Below are positions 8,949 through 16,229 of a stretch of 27,155 nucleotides of DNA, one piece after another (position 1 is the stretch's first letter; every line of letters starts with the position of its first letter). Position numbers and translations under genes: made by a program. The stretch is from NCBI GenBank assembly GCA_002422065.1, contig DITO01000070.1:1-27155 (forward strand). The letters are read 5' to 3'. This DNA comes from Erysipelotrichaceae bacterium UBA6182. Lineage in GTDB: Bacteria > Bacillota_I > Bacilli_A > Erysipelotrichales > Erysipelotrichaceae. A model generated the notes under the pieces. The model was given only the letters and a program-made list of their open reading frames with translations, searched no databases and was not told the origin of the DNA.

Positions 8949-8982
8949 TCATAAACCTCGGAACTATTTTAACATAACCTTA

Positions 8983-9012
8983 ACAAATAAAAACACTATT
9001 TGTTAAATAGTG
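8983..9012 (-). terminator. Rho-independent terminator after the SRPBCC gene
   Basis: On the minus strand CACTATTT-AAC-AAATAGTG forms an 8-bp hairpin (8994-9012) followed by TTTTTATTTG. It closes the ftsW-rsmD-coaD-msrB-SRPBCC operon just upstream of the CotH gene. Confidence 0.85.
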
Positions 9013-9018
9013 CATGTT

Positions 9019-9453
9019 TTAGTTCATAGGATGCATAGATTCAATATAATTCTTAAGAGACATCATGGATTGATATGTCGTTGCCTTAAATTGCTCAACA
9101 CTCATACTTGCTGGAATTTCAAAATCAAAGGTAACATCCATCGTCCATAATATACCATCAAGGACTTCCTCAAAAAAATGATGACAACGATTCGTCACTC
9201 CATCCATATGATAGATGACGACACATTCATAAGGAAGATTGATGGATTCAATGTACTCATCCATTACAATACGTTGTTTCTTTTGAACATAAACAAGTTT
9301 ACCTAAAGAACCAGCAGAAGCATGTTCTCCTTCCACTCGCTCATAATGATCAAACGATAATTGCCACTTACTCATGACATTATAATCAAACAATAGTTCA
9401 CCTATTAAACCAATGTTTGTATCAACAAGGACTGCTACTTGATAATTCATCAT
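9019..9453 (-). CDS. SRPBCC (START-like) superfamily protein
   Basis: A 144-residue cytoplasmic protein with the pattern of the SRPBCC helix-grip fold: an N-terminal strand (MNYQVAVLVDTNIGLIGELLFDYNVMSKW), central strands (KLVYVQKKQRIVMDEYIESIN, ECVVIYHMDG, CHHFFEEV, GILWTMDVTFDFEIP) and a long C-terminal helix (VEQFKATTYQSMMSLKNYIESM). Such proteins bind hydrophobic ligands; no catalytic signature is visible, so no function is assigned. The start overlaps the msrB stop as ATGA; a second ATG at 9450 is equally possible. Last gene of the operon. Confidence 0.68.
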   Translation of the reverse strand: MMNYQVAVLVDTNIGLIGELLFDYNVMSKWQLSFDHYERVEGEHASAGSLGKLVYVQKKQRIVMDEYIESINLPYECVVIYHMDGVTNRCHHFFEEVLDGILWTMDVTFDFEIPASMSVEQFKATTYQSMMSLKNYIESMHPMN

Positions 9454-9887
9454 TCAAACAAATGAAGAAAATCTTCATACCCTTCTTTTTTTAAGTCTTC
9501 TTTCGCTACAAATCTTAAAGCTGCACCATTGATACAGTATCGAAGTCCCCCTCGATCTCTTGGACCATCATCAAAGACGTGTCCTAAGTGTGAATCAGCC
9601 ACGAGACTTCTAACTTCAGTACGTATCATAAAATGACTATGATCATTCTTTCTCACTATCGTACTAATAGGTTGTGTAAATGATGGCCATCCACAACCAC
9701 TATCGAATTGGTCTTTAGAAGAAAATAGTGGTTCTCCAGAAACAATATCGACAAAAATCCCTTCTTTAGTATTATGTTCAAATTCACTTGTAAAAGGACG
9801 CTCAGTTCCACTCTCTTGAGTCACATGATATGAAAGTGGAGATAAGGTAGCTTTAAGTGTTGCTTGATCAGGTTTTGTGTATTTCAT
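9450..9887 (-). CDS. msrB: Peptide-methionine (R)-S-oxide reductase MsrB
   Basis: Repairs oxidised proteins by reducing methionine-R-sulfoxide. The 145-residue, single-domain MsrB shows GCGWPSF at 64-70 (C65, probable resolving cysteine), HLGHVFDDGP at 100-109 and RYCINGAALRF at 116-126 with the catalytic C118. The paired CxxC motifs that hold structural zinc in many MsrBs are absent, so this is the zinc-free form. No MsrA domain is fused. It overlaps coaD upstream and the SRPBCC gene downstream by 4 bp each (ATGA type), implying translational coupling. Confidence 0.96.
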   Translation of the reverse strand: MKYTKPDQATLKATLSPLSYHVTQESGTERPFTSEFEHNTKEGIFVDIVSGEPLFSSKDQFDSGCGWPSFTQPISTIVRKNDHSHFMIRTEVRSLVADSHLGHVFDDGPRDRGGLRYCINGAALRFVAKEDLKKEGYEDFLHLFE

Positions 9888-10369
9888 TTTTTCTCCTTAA
9901 ATTTCTTATGAATGCAATCAAGGACTTCTTCTGGTACAAAATGCTTTAAGTCCCCATTATTCTTAGCAATCTCTTTAACAGCTGAAGAAGACATAAATGA
10001 AAACTCAGGCTTTGTTAATAGAAAGATTGTCTCAATCTTAGGATTAAGAATCATATTTGCAGTGGCTTGTTGAAGTTCAACTTCATAGTCCATTACGGCA
10101 CGTATACCTCGTATAAGTACTGAAGCATGAATCTGTTTTGCAAAATCAACGGTTAAACCATAACCAATGGCGGTGCTTACATTCATATAAGGTTTGCACA
10201 CTTCATTTAGCATTGTTAATCTTTCTTTTTCAGTAAAGAGAGGGTTTTTGTTTGGATTTTGCATGATAACTACAACAACTTCATCAAATAGATTACTAGC
10301 TCGCGCAATGACATCTCGATGTCCAATAGTAATTGGATCAAATGTCCCAGGATACATAGCTCGTTTCAT
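9884..10369 (-). CDS. coaD: Phosphopantetheine adenylyltransferase
   Basis: Penultimate step of coenzyme A synthesis: 4'-phosphopantetheine plus ATP gives dephospho-CoA. The 161-residue protein begins MKRAMYPGTFDPITIGHRDV with the nucleotidyltransferase (T/H)xGH motif at 14-17. It also has RGIRAVMDYEVELQQATAN and the C-terminal ATP-binding motif FMSSSAVKEIA. Length matches the family (about 160). It overlaps the rsmD stop by 4 bp; the rsmD-coaD pairing is conserved across Bacillota (ylbH-ylbI in B. subtilis). Confidence 0.98.
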   Translation of the reverse strand: MKRAMYPGTFDPITIGHRDVIARASNLFDEVVVVIMQNPNKNPLFTEKERLTMLNEVCKPYMNVSTAIGYGLTVDFAKQIHASVLIRGIRAVMDYEVELQQATANMILNPKIETIFLLTKPEFSFMSSSAVKEIAKNNGDLKHFVPEEVLDCIHKKFKEKK

Positions 10370-10914
10370 ACTTTAGTTTTAGCAATCACATATTGTGACT
10401 GCCCTACCTTTCTTTGTTTAAGAATATTGAATTGTTCACTTAATACTTCTATGTTTTCTTGCGCATGTCGCTCAAATACAAAGATTGTATCCTTATCATA
10501 CCATGATGTATTAAGAATATTATCTATGAGTGCCTTAAGAGATAAATCATAAGGAGGATCAATAAAGATAACATCAAATGGTTCTAGTAAAGGCTGTTTC
10601 TGTGTATAAACGATAGCATCTTCATGAATTACAATACTTTGCTCTTCCATCTTACAACGTTGGATGTTGTTTTTAACTATACTTAAAGCATCTTTGTCTT
10701 TTTCGATAAAGACCACTTCTTTTGCTCCTCGTGATAAGGCTTCTAATCCAATCGCACCACTACCAGCAAACATATCACACCATCGTTGACCATCACAGCG
10801 CATAAACATGGCATTAAAGAGTGACTCTTTAAGTCGATCTGAACTAGGACGAGTGGTCTGAGAGGAGAGAGTTTGTAGTTTTAAGGATCGAAGGCTTCCT
10901 GATATGATTCTCAT
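10366..10914 (-). CDS. rsmD: 16S rRNA (guanine-966-N2)-methyltransferase RsmD
   Basis: SAM-dependent methyltransferase acting on G966 (E. coli numbering) of 16S rRNA during 30S assembly. The Rossmann motif I DMFAGSGAIGLEALSRGA is followed by VFIEKD, and the catalytic N6/N2-methylase motif appears as DVIFIDPPYDL. I chose the ATG at 10914 because MRIISGSLRSLKL is the usual RsmD N-terminus and AAAGGA lies 12 bases upstream; the longer frame adds 19 residues unlike the family. With this start the first 71 bp overlap the end of ftsW in another frame, an unusually long overlap. Confidence 0.94.
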   Translation of the reverse strand: MRIISGSLRSLKLQTLSSQTTRPSSDRLKESLFNAMFMRCDGQRWCDMFAGSGAIGLEALSRGAKEVVFIEKDKDALSIVKNNIQRCKMEEQSIVIHEDAIVYTQKQPLLEPFDVIFIDPPYDLSLKALIDNILNTSWYDKDTIFVFERHAQENIEVLSEQFNILKQRKVGQSQYVIAKTKV

Positions 10915-12091
10915 GATTGACTTGAATCCTTTCTCTTTTGTCACGATGGATTGCATTTTGAGATAAACCAAACATCAACATAATAGCAAGTTGGGAACTA
11001 CCTCCTGCTGAAACCATAAGTAATGGTATCCCTGTAAGTGGGATTGTAGCACTAACTCCACCCACGTTAAGTATGAAATGAAGCATTAGAAACATCATAT
11101 TTCCAAATATTATGATTTTATATTTTTCTTGTTGAACACGTAGTGCATTTCCCATAAGAATAAAACACAATGTTGCATAACTCATTAACACAATAGCAAA
11201 TCCTATAATACCCGTTTCTTCAACAATAACTGCAAGAATATAATCTGAGGTTGCTACTGGAAGATAACCTAGTTTTTGAACAGATTGGCCTAAACCTATA
11301 CCCCAGAACTCACCTTTAGAAAAAGCAATTAATGAATTGAATAGTTGATAAGATGAATCATAACGACGTTCAACAGGATTAAGCATATCAACAAAACGAT
11401 TGATTTGATAAGATGGAATAGGTAGGCTTGTTAAGAACGCAACCCCTTGAGGAGTAAGCAAAAACAAGACCCCTCCAATCCCAATAAAAGTAATTATTGT
11501 CATCCAAAGCTTAGCCCATTTCATCCATGGACCAGACAATAACATCATGCTCATCCAACCTAGAATCAACATAATCACAGCAGAACCTAAATCTCTTTGA
11601 ATTAACAGTACGATAAAAACATAGACCACTGTGAAAAAAATAGGCCAGCGAAGCACTTTAAAAACTGAAGTGTTAGACTTGTTGACATCCCCACCATACA
11701 TCGCAAATAATAAAATAATAAGTATTTTAGCAAATTCCGAAGGCTGTATTGTTAAACCTCCTGGTAAAAGAATCCAAGCCTTTGCACCACCAACCTCACC
11801 ATACATGAGAGGCAAAATAAGGGCACCAATCATAATCATTGAAATAATGAATATATACTTCTTCAATAGTTCATAGTTCATCCATTGTGCTACTTTAATC
11901 ATCAATAAAGTGCCTAAAGTCAAGAATATCATTTGTCGAAGTACAACACCTAGAAGTGATTCAATAGTTGTTGTGCTATTCATCGATGCACTCACCACCA
12001 TGAGTGAACCGTACAAACTAAAAATAATCACTAGCATGTGCATGAATTTATTTGAAAATACTGGAAGTTTCAGTGAAAAAAGTGATTTCAT
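10844..12091 (-). CDS. ftsW: FtsW/RodA/SpoVE (SEDS) peptidoglycan glycosyltransferase, FtsW-like
   Basis: Polytopic SEDS protein that polymerises lipid II during septal cell-wall synthesis, with a partner class B PBP. About ten membrane helices are visible. Family motifs: VVSAS early, GGAKAWILLPGGLTIQPSEFAKI, QRDLGSAV, GIGLGQSVQKLGYLPVATSDYILAVIVEETG and PLTGIPLLMVSAGGSSQLAIM. The last two fit FtsW best. The frame is open to a GTG at 12136, but that has no ribosome site; ATG at 12091 (415 residues) or 12097 gives the normal short cytoplasmic N-terminus. No Shine-Dalgarno is seen, but TGGTACAAT ends 6 bases before the 12091 ATG, so a leaderless start is possible. The last 23 codons overlap rsmD. 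Confidence 0.93.
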   Translation of the reverse strand: MKSLFSLKLPVFSNKFMHMLVIIFSLYGSLMVVSASMNSTTTIESLLGVVLRQMIFLTLGTLLMIKVAQWMNYELLKKYIFIISMIMIGALILPLMYGEVGGAKAWILLPGGLTIQPSEFAKILIILLFAMYGGDVNKSNTSVFKVLRWPIFFTVVYVFIVLLIQRDLGSAVIMLILGWMSMMLLSGPWMKWAKLWMTIITFIGIGGVLFLLTPQGVAFLTSLPIPSYQINRFVDMLNPVERRYDSSYQLFNSLIAFSKGEFWGIGLGQSVQKLGYLPVATSDYILAVIVEETGIIGFAIVLMSYATLCFILMGNALRVQQEKYKIIIFGNMMFLMLHFILNVGGVSATIPLTGIPLLMVSAGGSSQLAIMLMFGLSQNAIHRDKRERIQVNHENHIRKPSILKTTNSLLSDHSS

Positions 12092-12136
12092 AAGCATATT
12101 GTACCAAAGCACACGTAACTTTGCACAGTCAATCAC

Positions 12137-12165
12137 TATACATTAATAATGTTTCTTGCTACAAT
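12137..12165 (+). promoter_or_regulatory. Probable promoter of def-rnjA
   Basis: TATACA (12137-12142, 4 of 6 to TTGACA), a 17-bp spacer, then TACAAT (12160-12165) with a TGn extension (12157-12159). Predicted start near 12172, giving a leader of about 22 bases containing the GAGG site of def. Confidence 0.62.
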
Positions 12166-12193
12166 GTACACATTAAGAATTTCTGAGGCACAC

Positions 12194-12763
12194 ATGAACA
12201 TAAATATAGAAACCATTATTGTGGATCCACATCCTTTGTTGCGTGTAAAGAGTGTAGATGTACCACTTCCCCTTTCAAGTGAAGATCACGAATTAGCTAT
12301 GTCATTAATCACCTATGTACGTGATTCAAGAGACCCAATTAAAGTCGAAGCTCAAAAACTTAAACCTGCTGTAGGCATTGCTGCTCCACAGATTGGTATT
12401 AATAAAAAAATTTTTGCAGTCAGTATTGATATACTTGATGAAAATGATGAAATTGAGACTATTGAGTATCTTTTAGTTAACCCCAAACTTATTGCTCATT
12501 CTAAGCGTGAATGTGCTTTAAAAAGTGGAGAAGGATGTCTTTCAATTGAAGAACCCTATGACGGATTTGTATATCGTTATGAAAGAGTAACCTTTAAAGC
12601 TTTTGATGTTCTTAGAAACCAAGAAATTATTATTAAAGAAAGTGATTATGTTGGCATAGTTTTACAACACGAATATGACCATCTACTAGGAGTACTATTT
12701 TATGACCGAATCAACAAAAACGACCCATGGAGTGAAAAAGTTAATGCTACCATCATTGACTAA
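12194..12763 (+). CDS. def: Peptide deformylase
   Basis: Metalloenzyme that removes the N-formyl group from nascent proteins. All three motifs are present: GIAAPQIGI (motif 1, GxGxAAxQ type), EGCLSIEE (motif 2, with the metal-binding Cys) and LQHEYDHLLG (motif 3, HExxH). At 189 residues with an insertion in the middle it fits the type 2 enzymes of Gram-positives. The ATG at 12194 follows GAGG at good spacing; the open frame extends 15 codons further upstream but that part precedes the predicted transcription start. The 3' end overlaps the RNase J gene. The def-rnjA neighbourhood resembles the defB-rnjA region of B. subtilis, without rpoY between them. Confidence 0.97.
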   Translation: MNINIETIIVDPHPLLRVKSVDVPLPLSSEDHELAMSLITYVRDSRDPIKVEAQKLKPAVGIAAPQIGINKKIFAVSIDILDENDEIETIEYLLVNPKLIAHSKRECALKSGEGCLSIEEPYDGFVYRYERVTFKAFDVLRNQEIIIKESDYVGIVLQHEYDHLLGVLFYDRINKNDPWSEKVNATIID

Positions 12764-14477
12764 AGTCACTAAACCATCTCCAGCTTTTTCTCAACCAAAA
12801 CCAAATGACACACTTGTTTATGCTCTTGGTGGACTTAATGAAGTCGGCAAGAACATGTATGTTATTGAACATGATGAAGAAATAATCATTATCGATTCAG
12901 GAGTTATGTTTCCTGATGAATCTTTATGGGGTGTAGATTATGTCATCCCTGATTTTTCTCATTTAATTAAGAATCAACATAAGATTAAAGCTCTCATTAT
13001 TACTCATGGTCATGAAGATCATATTGGTAGTATTCCTTTTCTAATGCAAGTCGTTAAACTACCACGTATTTATGCTCCTCGTTTTGCTAAGGCACTCATT
13101 AATAAAAAACTTGAAGAGCGTAAACTTCATAAACAAGTTGAAATCGAAATCATTACGAATCGATCACGAGTTGCTACAACTCACTTCATCATTGGTTTCT
13201 TTAATACTGTTCACTCTATCCCTGATACTTTAGGAGCTATTATTAATACTCCTAATGGACGTATTGCTCATACTGGTGACTTTAAGTTTGACTTAACTCC
13301 GGTAGGCGATAATTCTGATTATCAAGTCATGGCTTTCTTAGGACAAACTGGAATTGATATCCTACTAAGTGATTCAACAAATTCTGGAGTACCAGGATTC
13401 TCTATCTCCGAGAAGAAAGTAGCTCAATCAATTCTTGAAATCACAAGAAAGACTCCAGGTCGCTTACTTGTTGCTACATTTGCATCCAATGTCTATCGTG
13501 TAAGACAAATCATTGAAGCGGCTGTTGCATGTGATCGAAAGATCATTGTCTTTGGTCGTTCAATGGAAAATGTGGTTGATATTGCTTTAAAACTTGGACA
13601 TTTAAGAGCTAAACCAGAGCACTTTATAACCCCAGATCAACTTAATCATGTTCCTGCTCATAAACTATGTGTTATATCTACAGGATCACAAGGAGAAGCT
13701 CTTGCAGCATTGTCTCGTATAGCTTCTGGAACTCATCGTTATATCAAAGTCATCCCTGGAGATACTGTAGTATTCTCTTCATCCCCTATTCCTGGTAATA
13801 GTGATTCTGTCAATAAAGTAGTAAATTTACTTACACGAGCAGGTGCTAATGTTTTAACTAACTCGCCTCTTAACTCGATTCATACAACAGGACATGCTTC
13901 TGCAGATGAGCAAAAACTAATGCTGCAGTTATTTAGACCAAAATACTTCATGCCAGTTCATGGTGAATATAAGATGCTTATTCAACACTCAAAAACAGCT
14001 ATGGAAGTTGGTGTTCCTGAAGAAAATATCTTTATTTGCGCTAATGGTGATGCAGTCATTCTAAGAAATCATGAAGCATTTCACTCAAATGTTCGTATTA
14101 CTGCAGATGATGTTTATGTTGATGGAAGTGATGCTTCTGGATTATCAACTTCAGTGATAAAAGATCGTAAGATTCTCTCGAATAATGGATTAGTCTCAGT
14201 CATTGTTTGCATTGATTCTAAAGCAAATAAGATACTTGTGAAACCATCCATTGTCACTAGAGGCTTTGTCTTCATTAAAGATAATCAGTTACTTATTAAA
14301 GAAGCAGAAAGTTTAGTCTATGAAGCTATAAAGAAAAAAATGGCGTCTAAGACAACGTTTGGTGAGATAAAGAACACCATCCGTTTAACTTTAGAACCAT
14401 TCTTATACCAAAAAACGCATCGAAATCCAATTGTAATTCCTGTAATACTAAACCAGAAATCTGCAATGATTAAGTAA
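12702..14477 (+). CDS. rnjA: Ribonuclease J (metallo-beta-lactamase/beta-CASP RNase)
   Basis: 5'-to-3' exonuclease and endonuclease of mRNA decay and rRNA maturation. The metallo-beta-lactamase core carries HGHEDHIG (residues 102-109), followed by NGRIAHTGDFKFD; the beta-CASP domain includes SDSTNSGVPGFS and STGSQGEALAALSRIASG; FMPVHGEYKML at about 415-425 and the C-terminal dimerisation domain complete it. At 591 residues it is longer than B. subtilis RNase J1 (about 555), mainly through an N-terminal tail of about 35 residues before LVYALGGLNEVGKN. ATG 12702 has AGGAG upstream and overlaps def by 62 bp; ATG 12744, preceded by GGAG, is the alternative (577 residues). The J1 assignment rests on position next to def; J2 cannot be excluded. 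Confidence 0.93.
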   Translation: MTESTKTTHGVKKLMLPSLTKVTKPSPAFSQPKPNDTLVYALGGLNEVGKNMYVIEHDEEIIIIDSGVMFPDESLWGVDYVIPDFSHLIKNQHKIKALIITHGHEDHIGSIPFLMQVVKLPRIYAPRFAKALINKKLEERKLHKQVEIEIITNRSRVATTHFIIGFFNTVHSIPDTLGAIINTPNGRIAHTGDFKFDLTPVGDNSDYQVMAFLGQTGIDILLSDSTNSGVPGFSISEKKVAQSILEITRKTPGRLLVATFASNVYRVRQIIEAAVACDRKIIVFGRSMENVVDIALKLGHLRAKPEHFITPDQLNHVPAHKLCVISTGSQGEALAALSRIASGTHRYIKVIPGDTVVFSSSPIPGNSDSVNKVVNLLTRAGANVLTNSPLNSIHTTGHASADEQKLMLQLFRPKYFMPVHGEYKMLIQHSKTAMEVGVPEENIFICANGDAVILRNHEAFHSNVRITADDVYVDGSDASGLSTSVIKDRKILSNNGLVSVIVCIDSKANKILVKPSIVTRGFVFIKDNQLLIKEAESLVYEAIKKKMASKTTFGEIKNTIRLTLEPFLYQKTHRNPIVIPVILNQKSAMIK

Positions 14478-14502
14478 AAGGTTGGACACTTGTCCAACCT
14501 TT
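14477..14502. terminator. Bidirectional terminator between rnjA and the LiaF-like gene
   Basis: A 12-bp perfect stem (AAAGGTTGGACA / TGTCCAACCTTT) around a CT centre, followed by ATTTTAT on the plus strand and U-rich on the minus strand. It starts on the last base of the rnjA stop codon and lies three bases from the stop of the convergent gene. Confidence 0.88.
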
Positions 14503-14505
14503 ATT

Positions 14506-15138
14506 TTATCTTCTAATTTCAATAGCACCAAACATCACAGTATACTTAATCTTCAAGATTTTAGTGCCTTGATTATTCGTTTTGTTTTCAAATCCACCAA
14601 GAATTGGTGTTCCATCAGCAATGACTTTCACATCATCCCCAACATAAATCTCAGTAGCACCAAACATTGTCACAATATCGAGTTCTACTTCATGATTAGG
14701 AAACACGGCTTGTCGATAATCCAACTCATTAGAACCAAAAAGAGTAGTAATCGTTGTTGACTTTGCTTCTGAAAATGTTTGCTCACGACCACCAAAAGCA
14801 ACATCAACCCCACGAGAATTTGATAAGCGTATCATGGGTGAGCGTGAGAATAAGATTCTCACGCCAAGGATGATTAAAACTGCAGGCCAGAAAAATTGAA
14901 ACAGTGAATCGAACTCAACTATGTTAAGTTCTCTTAAAATCCATAAGACTGCGCCTAATAAAATAAGTGATGGAATAAGTTGAACTCGTTTTGTTGAAAT
15001 CATAGCACTTATCATGGCAAGACCTAACAAAATTGGAAAGAATAGTGGTTCAACTTGAGCATGAAGTTGTGGATCTACCAGACTTAAAATAATAAGTCCC
15101 CCTAAAGAAATAAATAGAATACCGAGTAATTTTCTCAT
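14506..15138 (-). CDS. LiaF-like membrane protein (DUF5668/LiaF C-terminal type)
   Basis: A 210-residue protein with about four N-terminal transmembrane helices (roughly residues 4-21, 30-48, 52-70 and 82-99), then a soluble beta-rich C-terminal domain with repeating turns (DVAFGGREQTFS, TTLFGSNELDYRQ, TMFGATEIYVGDD, VMFGAIEIRR), the pattern of the LiaF cell-wall-antibiotic response domain. In Bacillus LiaF inhibits the LiaS kinase; no liaR/liaS genes are in this window, so it is either an orphan or works with a distant system. Start ATG 15138 has a perfect AGGAGG. It shares a short intergenic region with the divergent phosphoesterase gene. Confidence 0.82.
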   Translation of the reverse strand: MRKLLGILFISLGGLIILSLVDPQLHAQVEPLFFPILLGLAMISAMISTKRVQLIPSLILLGAVLWILRELNIVEFDSLFQFFWPAVLIILGVRILFSRSPMIRLSNSRGVDVAFGGREQTFSEAKSTTITTLFGSNELDYRQAVFPNHEVELDIVTMFGATEIYVGDDVKVIADGTPILGGFENKTNNQGTKILKIKYTVMFGAIEIRR

Positions 15139-15158
15139 AAATACCTCCTACATTTGTT

Positions 15159-15187
15159 ATCTTATCAAAGCTATAGCCATGTTACAA
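15159..15187 (-). promoter_or_regulatory. Possible promoter of the LiaF-like gene
   Basis: On the minus strand TTGTAA, a 17-bp spacer, then TAAGAT; each hexamer matches consensus at 4 of 6. The spacing to the AGGAGG and ATG is reasonable. It overlaps the putative -10 of the divergent phosphoesterase gene (15183-15188), so the two could compete. Confidence 0.45.
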
Positions 15188-15194
15188 TAGAAGC

Positions 15195-16043
15195 ATGAAA
15201 CATAAAAACTTTAAACTAAAAAAACGCTGGTTATTAACAGCATTAGCTATAACTCTCATCGCAAGTGAGCTTTTCTTTTTCTCGATACGTCGTTTTGATG
15301 TCCTAGTTCAAGAGGTCAGCTTAGAGAAGACACATGATGATCTTAAAGGGATGAAGATTGTCTTTATCTCTGATTTGCATTTTGGATTTAGTATGAACCA
15401 AGAACTTTTTAATGAAGTCATAGATTGGGTGAATAAACTGGATGCTGATGTAGTGTTATTTGGCGGAGATTTGTTCGATCATCCCTCAACATTGCTCCCT
15501 GATGAGTCGATGCAATTTGCTGTTTCAAGTGGTCTTTCACGTATGAATGCGAATATTGCTAAAATTGCAGTGTTAGGAAATCATGATCATGAGTCTAAAC
15601 TTACTTCTACGATGACAACCAAAGTTCTTCAAGATGGTGGTTTCAATGTTTTAGTCAATCAAATGCAACGCATTGAAGTGGGATTAGGTGCACTACAGAT
15701 CGTTGGGATTGACTCTAGTATTTTAGGAAAACCTAACATTGAACAGTCTCTTGCTCTAGTTAGTGAAGATGAACTCGTTGTTGTATTAACACATACTCCA
15801 GATACCGCTCTTAAACTTCCAGGCCAAAAAGTCGATTGGCAACTCTCCGGTCATAGTCATGGTGGTCAAATAGCACTACCATGGATTGGACCTATTGTTA
15901 CACCTCCTCACTCACGTGAATTTACTCATGGTTCTTATAATGTAAATGACATTCGTCTTGATGTTACTAATGGATTAGGAACTACAGGAGTTAAAGCTCG
16001 CTTTTTTGCAAACCCTACAATTCATCTCTTTATTCTTAAATAA
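15195..16043 (+). CDS. Membrane-anchored metallophosphoesterase (YkuE-like)
   Basis: A calcineurin-like phosphoesterase tethered by one N-terminal helix (about residues 12-31, after a basic KHKNFKLKKR). The dimetal motifs occur in order: SDLHFG, GGDLFD, LGNHDHE, THTPD and SGHSHGGQ, followed by GTTGVKARFFANP as in the YkuE/YaeI subgroup. The substrate is unknown; relatives act on phospholipid or nucleotide phosphodiesters at the membrane. No Shine-Dalgarno is visible; TGTTACAAT ends exactly 6 bases before the ATG, raising the possibility of a leaderless transcript. It appears monocistronic. Confidence 0.9.
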   Translation: MKHKNFKLKKRWLLTALAITLIASELFFFSIRRFDVLVQEVSLEKTHDDLKGMKIVFISDLHFGFSMNQELFNEVIDWVNKLDADVVLFGGDLFDHPSTLLPDESMQFAVSSGLSRMNANIAKIAVLGNHDHESKLTSTMTTKVLQDGGFNVLVNQMQRIEVGLGALQIVGIDSSILGKPNIEQSLALVSEDELVVVLTHTPDTALKLPGQKVDWQLSGHSHGGQIALPWIGPIVTPPHSREFTHGSYNVNDIRLDVTNGLGTTGVKARFFANPTIHLFILK

Positions 16044-16172
16044 GTCTATTTCATCATGATAAGAAAATATAACATATTTGACTACTTTTGTATTATGAAA
16101 CTAAATCTTTGAAATAAATGTCAATTTTCAGTTAATTATAATAATCTTTCATGAATCAAGTTTCTTTCACTG

Positions 16173-16201
16173 TTGTGTATGCTAAAAAAAACGTTTATAA
16201 T
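16173..16201 (+). promoter_or_regulatory. Promoter of the ICMT/GH3/HD-GYP operon
   Basis: TTGTGT (16173-16178), a 17-bp A-rich spacer, then a perfect TATAAT (16196-16201). The predicted start is near 16208, leaving about 22 bases before the first ATG with an AAAGGGAAAG ribosome site. The rest of the 186-bp gap from 16044 holds no clear terminator or other feature. Confidence 0.7.
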
Positions 16202-16229
16202 TTATCTTACGTAGTAAAAGGGAAAGAGT

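Noticed and set aside
12092..12136. GTG start adding 15 residues to FtsW
   Set aside because: No ribosome site upstream; the added residues (MIDCAKLRVLWYNML) do not resemble FtsW N-termini and overlap the putative -10.
16044..16172. TTGACT and TATTAT hexamers after the phosphoesterase gene
   Set aside because: They are only 7 bp apart, too close for a sigma-A promoter; the pair at 16173-16201 has correct spacing and lies next to the gene.
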